This document shows positions 5,461-8,444 of a stretch of DNA of 8,444 nucleotides, piece by piece. A model generated the notes under the pieces. It saw only the letters and a program-made list of their open reading frames with translations. It was not told the origin of the DNA and ran no database searches. Every line of letters starts with the position of its first letter. The stretch's first letter is position 1. Both the position numbers and the translations under genes were made by a program. The DNA lies in NCBI GenBank assembly GCA_016764035.1, contig JAESSQ010000102.1, positions 1-8,444 on the forward strand. Reading direction: 5' to 3'. The stretch is from Gammaproteobacteria bacterium (GTDB lineage Bacteria; Pseudomonadota; Gammaproteobacteria; SZUA-229).

Positions 5461-5699
5461 CAAAGGCGATGGTTTTTTTGATTCGTACTTACCAATATGT
5501 TATCAGCCCCTATTTAGCACCTAGTTGTCGCTACAGTCCAACATGCTCTGAATATTCAATCGAGGCTTTTCAACGCTTCGGTTTTTTTCGAGGCCTTATT
5601 TTATCGGTACGTCGAATATTTAGTTGTCACCCCTGGCATAGTGGTGGTCATGATCCTGTTCCAACGTCGTTTACCTTAAATAAATCTATAAAAGAATAA
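5445..5699 (+). CDS. yidD: Membrane protein insertion efficiency factor YidD
   Basis: YidD is a small inner-membrane-associated protein that helps YidC-dependent insertion of membrane proteins. The 84 residues carry the family pattern: an amphipathic N-terminus (IRTYQYVISPYLAPSC), CRYSPTCSEYS with two cysteines, EAFQRFGFFRG and a C-terminal CHPWHSGGHDPVP; the three Cys of the core (28, 34 and 61) are all present. The start at 5445 overlaps rnpA by 16 nt and lacks a Shine-Dalgarno. An in-frame ATG at 5469 follows AAAGG by only 2 nt and would remove eight residues. The longer form fits the usual basic residues before the conserved IRxYQ segment and is preferred. yidC starts 18 nt after the stop, matching the functional link. 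Confidence 0.93.
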   Translation: MHKIITKAMVFLIRTYQYVISPYLAPSCRYSPTCSEYSIEAFQRFGFFRGLILSVRRIFSCHPWHSGGHDPVPTSFTLNKSIKE

Positions 5700-5717
5700 T
5701 TTTTGGAATTAACCCTA

Positions 5718-7358
5718 ATGAATCATCGTATACTTTTATATTTCACCCTTTTCTTTATTATTTATATGATTTGGGCGCAGTGGCAGATGGATTATGGCCC
5801 AAAACCTGAGTCAGTAACGGTACAAGCGAATGAAAATAATGGTGTAACTGCAGCCGTTGAAGATATACCCATGGCTGTCAGTAATACGGATAGCAAGCAA
5901 ACATTGTTACCTGTAATTAATCAATCCGCATCAAATAGTGTACGCATAAAAGTTATAACAGATGTGCTTGAGATTGAGATTGATACCAAAGGTGGTGATA
6001 TTCGCCGCACAGTATTACGAAAGTATTCATTAACAGCAGATAAACCCGAAGAAAATCTGGTATTGATGAATGACGCAGCAGTTAATTACTATATTGCTCA
6101 GTCAGGCCTGGTTTCTGTAAACGCAGATTCAGCACCTTCTCATAATGCTGTTTATAGCAGTGAAAGAAGTGAATATCGTTTGGCAGAAGGCCAGGATGAA
6201 ATTACAGTACCGTTATACTGGCAAAATGATGAAGGCGTTACGGTTAAAAAGGTTTTAACCTTTAAACGTAATAACTATGTCATTAACGTAGATTATTTCA
6301 TTACCGCCGGTCAGCAAGACTGGAGTGGCAGTGATTATATGCAGATAACCCGTTCACGTCCGGTTGAGGTTAATGGCAATGTGTTTATCCACACTTATAC
6401 AGGTGGTGTGGTCTTTGATCAAGAAATCAAATACGAAAAATATGATTTTGATGATATTGCAGAACAAAATTTAAATTACCAGTTACAAGATGGCTGGTTA
6501 GCCATGATCCAACATTATTTTCTGGCCGCATGGATTCCTGAAGAAGGTAAGGAAAACCTATACTTTAGTCGCTATAATCGTGGAAAAGACCATTATACGT
6601 TAGGTGCACGCACGTCGGCAATTACCATCGAAGCCGGCCAAACAGGTGAAATAACATCGCGTCTGGTTGTCGGCCCTAAGTTGCAGAATAAACTGGAAGA
6701 GATAGCACCTGGTTTAGATCTTACGGTTGATTACGGCATACTCACCATTTTTGCTAAACCTTTATTCTGGTTATTGAATATGTTTCACGACATATTTGGT
6801 AATTGGGGTTGGGCTATTATCTTTTTGACCATCACGGTAAAAGCTGTTTTTTATAAACTGTCAGAGATGAGTTATAAATCGATGGCAAAAATGCGCAAAG
6901 TAGCACCACGCATACAAAAAATGAAGGAACAGTTTGGAGATGATCGCCAGGCCATGAGCAAGGCGATGATGGACATGTATAAACGGGAAAAAATAAATCC
7001 GATGGGCGGCTGTTTCCCAATTCTCGTTCAAATGCCGGTGTTTATATCTTTGTATTGGGTATTGTTAGAAAGCGTGGAAATGCGCCATGCACCATTTGCC
7101 TTGTGGTTAACCAACCTAACGGATAAAGACCCCTACTTTGTATTGCCGGTATTGATGGGGATATCTATGTTCATTCAGCAGAAATTAAACCCTGCACCGA
7201 TTGACCCCATGCAGCAAAAAATATTTCAGATAATGCCGTTTGCGTTTACTATCATGTTTGCTTTCTTCCCGTCTGGCTTGGTGCTTTACTGGGTGGTCAA
7301 TAATATTTTATCTATCGCACAACAATATGTGATAACTAAACGCATAGAAAACAGCTAA
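5718..7358 (+). CDS. yidC: Membrane protein insertase YidC
   Basis: YidC inserts and folds inner-membrane proteins, alone or with SecYEG. The 546 residues are close to E. coli (548). An N-terminal membrane segment (about 5-19) is followed by a large periplasmic domain (about 20-335) and the conserved C-terminal insertase core: NWGWAIIFLTITVKAVFY (TM2, about 362-379), a cytoplasmic SMAKMR...QKMKEQFGDDR loop, NPMGGCFPILVQMPVF leading into TM3, then DPYFVLPVLMGISMF and MPFAFTIMFAFFPSGLVLYW. Lys375 stands where E. coli has the groove residue Arg366, a conservative change I recall as common in Pseudomonas-type proteins. ATG 5718 is chosen because MNHRILLYF resembles family N-termini; an upstream in-frame TTG (5703) lies at the TTGGA (5703-5707) that probably serves as a weak ribosome site 10 nt before the ATG. 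Confidence 0.97.
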   Translation: MNHRILLYFTLFFIIYMIWAQWQMDYGPKPESVTVQANENNGVTAAVEDIPMAVSNTDSKQTLLPVINQSASNSVRIKVITDVLEIEIDTKGGDIRRTVLRKYSLTADKPEENLVLMNDAAVNYYIAQSGLVSVNADSAPSHNAVYSSERSEYRLAEGQDEITVPLYWQNDEGVTVKKVLTFKRNNYVINVDYFITAGQQDWSGSDYMQITRSRPVEVNGNVFIHTYTGGVVFDQEIKYEKYDFDDIAEQNLNYQLQDGWLAMIQHYFLAAWIPEEGKENLYFSRYNRGKDHYTLGARTSAITIEAGQTGEITSRLVVGPKLQNKLEEIAPGLDLTVDYGILTIFAKPLFWLLNMFHDIFGNWGWAIIFLTITVKAVFYKLSEMSYKSMAKMRKVAPRIQKMKEQFGDDRQAMSKAMMDMYKREKINPMGGCFPILVQMPVFISLYWVLLESVEMRHAPFALWLTNLTDKDPYFVLPVLMGISMFIQQKLNPAPIDPMQQKIFQIMPFAFTIMFAFFPSGLVLYWVVNNILSIAQQYVITKRIENS

Positions 7359-7433
7359 GGAGCTTCCGAGCAAGATTAAATTGTAGGTAGCCGAACAGCA
7401 AATTAAATACTGATAATTTAATAACCCCTAAAA
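7359..7433 (+). other. yidC-mnmE spacer
   Basis: These 75 nt contain no gene and no terminator. AAGGAG (7357-7362), a perfect Shine-Dalgarno, overlaps the yidC stop, but no ATG, GTG or TTG follows at a working distance; the nearest is TTG 7381 followed at once by TAG. A poor promoter-like pair (TTGTAG 7381-7386 and TAAATA 7404-7409, 17 nt apart) is present. The sequence just before mnmE (ataacccctaaaa) has no Shine-Dalgarno. Confidence 0.5.
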
Positions 7434-8444
7434 ATGAATACCGATACCATCGCCGCGATTGCAACGCCATCAGGTCAGGGTGGTGTTGGTATTATTCGAG
7501 TTTCAGGCCCACAGGCAGTGGCTGTCGCAGAGAAAGTTTCGGGTTTATGTCCAGCGCCACGCTTCGCACATTACGGTAATTTTTCAGATAAAAATAAAAC
7601 CATCATCGACAGTGGACTAACCCTCTATTTCAAAAAACCGTTCTCTTTCACCGGTGAGGATGTCATCGAGTTTCATGCCCATGGCGGCCCGGTAGTTCTA
7701 GATATCCTGTTAAAAGAAATCTTGCAAAGTGATGTTCGACCAGCACGCGCTGGCGAGTTTACCGAACGTGCTTTTTTAAACGATAAAATAGATCTCACAC
7801 AGGCAGAAGCCATAGCCGATTTAATTGCTGCAGACAGTGAACAGGCTGCACGCGCGGCGATGCGCTCCATGCAAGGTGAATTTTCTGCAATCATTCACCA
7901 ATTAGTCGAGCAATTAACACAGTTACGCATTCATGTTGAATCTGCACTGGATTTTCCTGAAGAAGAAATTGATTTTTTAGCCGATGATGCCATTGCCAAT
8001 AAGCTTGAAGAGGTCAGCCAAAAACTGGCTGAGGTGAAAACGTCTGCACAACAAGGACGCCTACTAAAAGAAGGCATGACGGTTGTTATCGCCGGAAAAC
8101 CCAATGCAGGCAAGTCCAGTCTATTGAACCAATTAGCCGGTCAGGAATCAGCTATCGTTACCGATATTCCAGGCACCACGCGCGATATCTTACGCGAACA
8201 TATACAGATCGATGGCCTACCTTTGCACATTATTGATACCGCAGGCTTACGCGAAAGTGATGATGTGATTGAGCAGGAAGGTGTTAAACGCGCGAAGAAA
8301 ATGATAGAAAAAGCAGACCGTGTTCTATTTGTTGTTGATATCAATGATACAAATACTGTGGCTATTAACCACAATCACCATGCCTTAATACATGATGTTC
8401 CAGAGCATATTGGCGTAACGATTATTTTTAATAAGATAGATAAA
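7434..8444 (+). CDS. mnmE: tRNA modification GTPase MnmE, N-terminal part (cut by window edge)
   Basis: MnmE with MnmG installs the (carboxymethyl)aminomethyl group on uridine 34 of tRNAs that read two-codon boxes. The frame is open for 337 codons to the right edge, of about 450-460 in the family. The N-terminal tetrahydrofolate-binding domain reads TIAAIATPSGQGGVGIIRVSG (5-25) and FTGEDVIEFHAHGGP (72-86). The helical domain holds FPEEEIDF (174-181). The inserted G domain has G1 GKPNAGKSS (221-229), G2 TTRD (248-251), G3 DTAG (268-271) and G4 NKID (333-336). The catalytic C-terminal CxGK motif lies beyond the window. The start is secure: an in-frame stop (7422-7424) lies three codons upstream and MNTDTIAAIATP fits the family, yet no Shine-Dalgarno is visible. 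It probably continues the yidC transcript. Confidence 0.97.
   Translation, partial: MNTDTIAAIATPSGQGGVGIIRVSGPQAVAVAEKVSGLCPAPRFAHYGNFSDKNKTIIDSGLTLYFKKPFSFTGEDVIEFHAHGGPVVLDILLKEILQSDVRPARAGEFTERAFLNDKIDLTQAEAIADLIAADSEQAARAAMRSMQGEFSAIIHQLVEQLTQLRIHVESALDFPEEEIDFLADDAIANKLEEVSQKLAEVKTSAQQGRLLKEGMTVVIAGKPNAGKSSLLNQLAGQESAIVTDIPGTTRDILREHIQIDGLPLHIIDTAGLRESDDVIEQEGVKRAKKMIEKADRVLFVVDINDTNTVAINHNHHALIHDVPEHIGVTIIFNKIDK

Noticed and set aside
6781..6789. TGTTTCACG in yidC resembling half of a parS site
   Set aside because: The right half does not match, the bases encode conserved Met-Phe-His-Asp residues, and a single half-site in a long gene is expected by chance.
7673..8374. Minus-strand frames opposite mnmE
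   Set aside because: They mirror the highly conserved MnmE frame and have no ribosome sites or recognisable product.
1..8444. A hidden novel system, mobile element, CRISPR array or RNA gene
   Set aside because: Every long frame is a conserved core gene with normal length or a clean window cut, the gaps are short and explained by regulatory or origin signals, and no direct repeats, terminal inverted repeats or tRNA folds were seen.

Overview
The window is the replication-origin neighbourhood of a gammaproteobacterial chromosome. The gene order gyrB-recF-dnaN-dnaA, divergent from rpmH-rnpA-yidD-yidC-mnmE, is the conserved origin block best known from Pseudomonas and its relatives. The proteins look gammaproteobacterial: DnaA has a GTG start and a GGRDHTTVLHG signature, YidC has a large periplasmic domain, and L34 is 44 residues long. 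The DNA is AT-rich, most strongly in the left half, so this is not a high-GC Pseudomonas. I cannot name the genus from the sequence alone.

Left arm, minus strand: the first 217 codons of gyrB (1-653, running off the left edge), recF (734-1804), dnaN (1855-2955), a 311-bp very AT-rich spacer (2956-3266) and dnaA (3267-4625). The spacer holds one consensus DnaA box, two one-mismatch boxes, a consensus-matching IHF site, a helically phased TTATT repeat cluster and a 45-bp tract with only three G/C pairs. It is the best candidate for the unwinding part of oriC. The 263-bp dnaA-rpmH spacer (4626-4888) has one more consensus DnaA box, placed over the -35 of a probable dnaA promoter, and a strong sigma70-type promoter for rpmH.

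Right arm, plus strand: rpmH (L34), an attenuator-like hairpin, rnpA (RNase P protein), yidD overlapping the rnpA end by 16 nt, yidC (membrane insertase) and the first 337 codons of mnmE (tRNA U34 modification GTPase, running off the right edge).

The left genes start and extend replication (DnaA initiator, beta clamp), repair stalled forks (RecF) and manage supercoiling (GyrB). The right genes serve translation, tRNA maturation and membrane protein insertion. Two identical 16-bp perfect palindromes, TGTTCCACGTGGAACA, lie inside recF and match the chromosomal parS core, so recF probably doubles as the ParB loading zone beside the origin. I see no mobile element, CRISPR array, tRNA, rRNA, pseudogene or unknown accessory system. 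This is an ordinary core region whose interest lies in the cis-acting sites.
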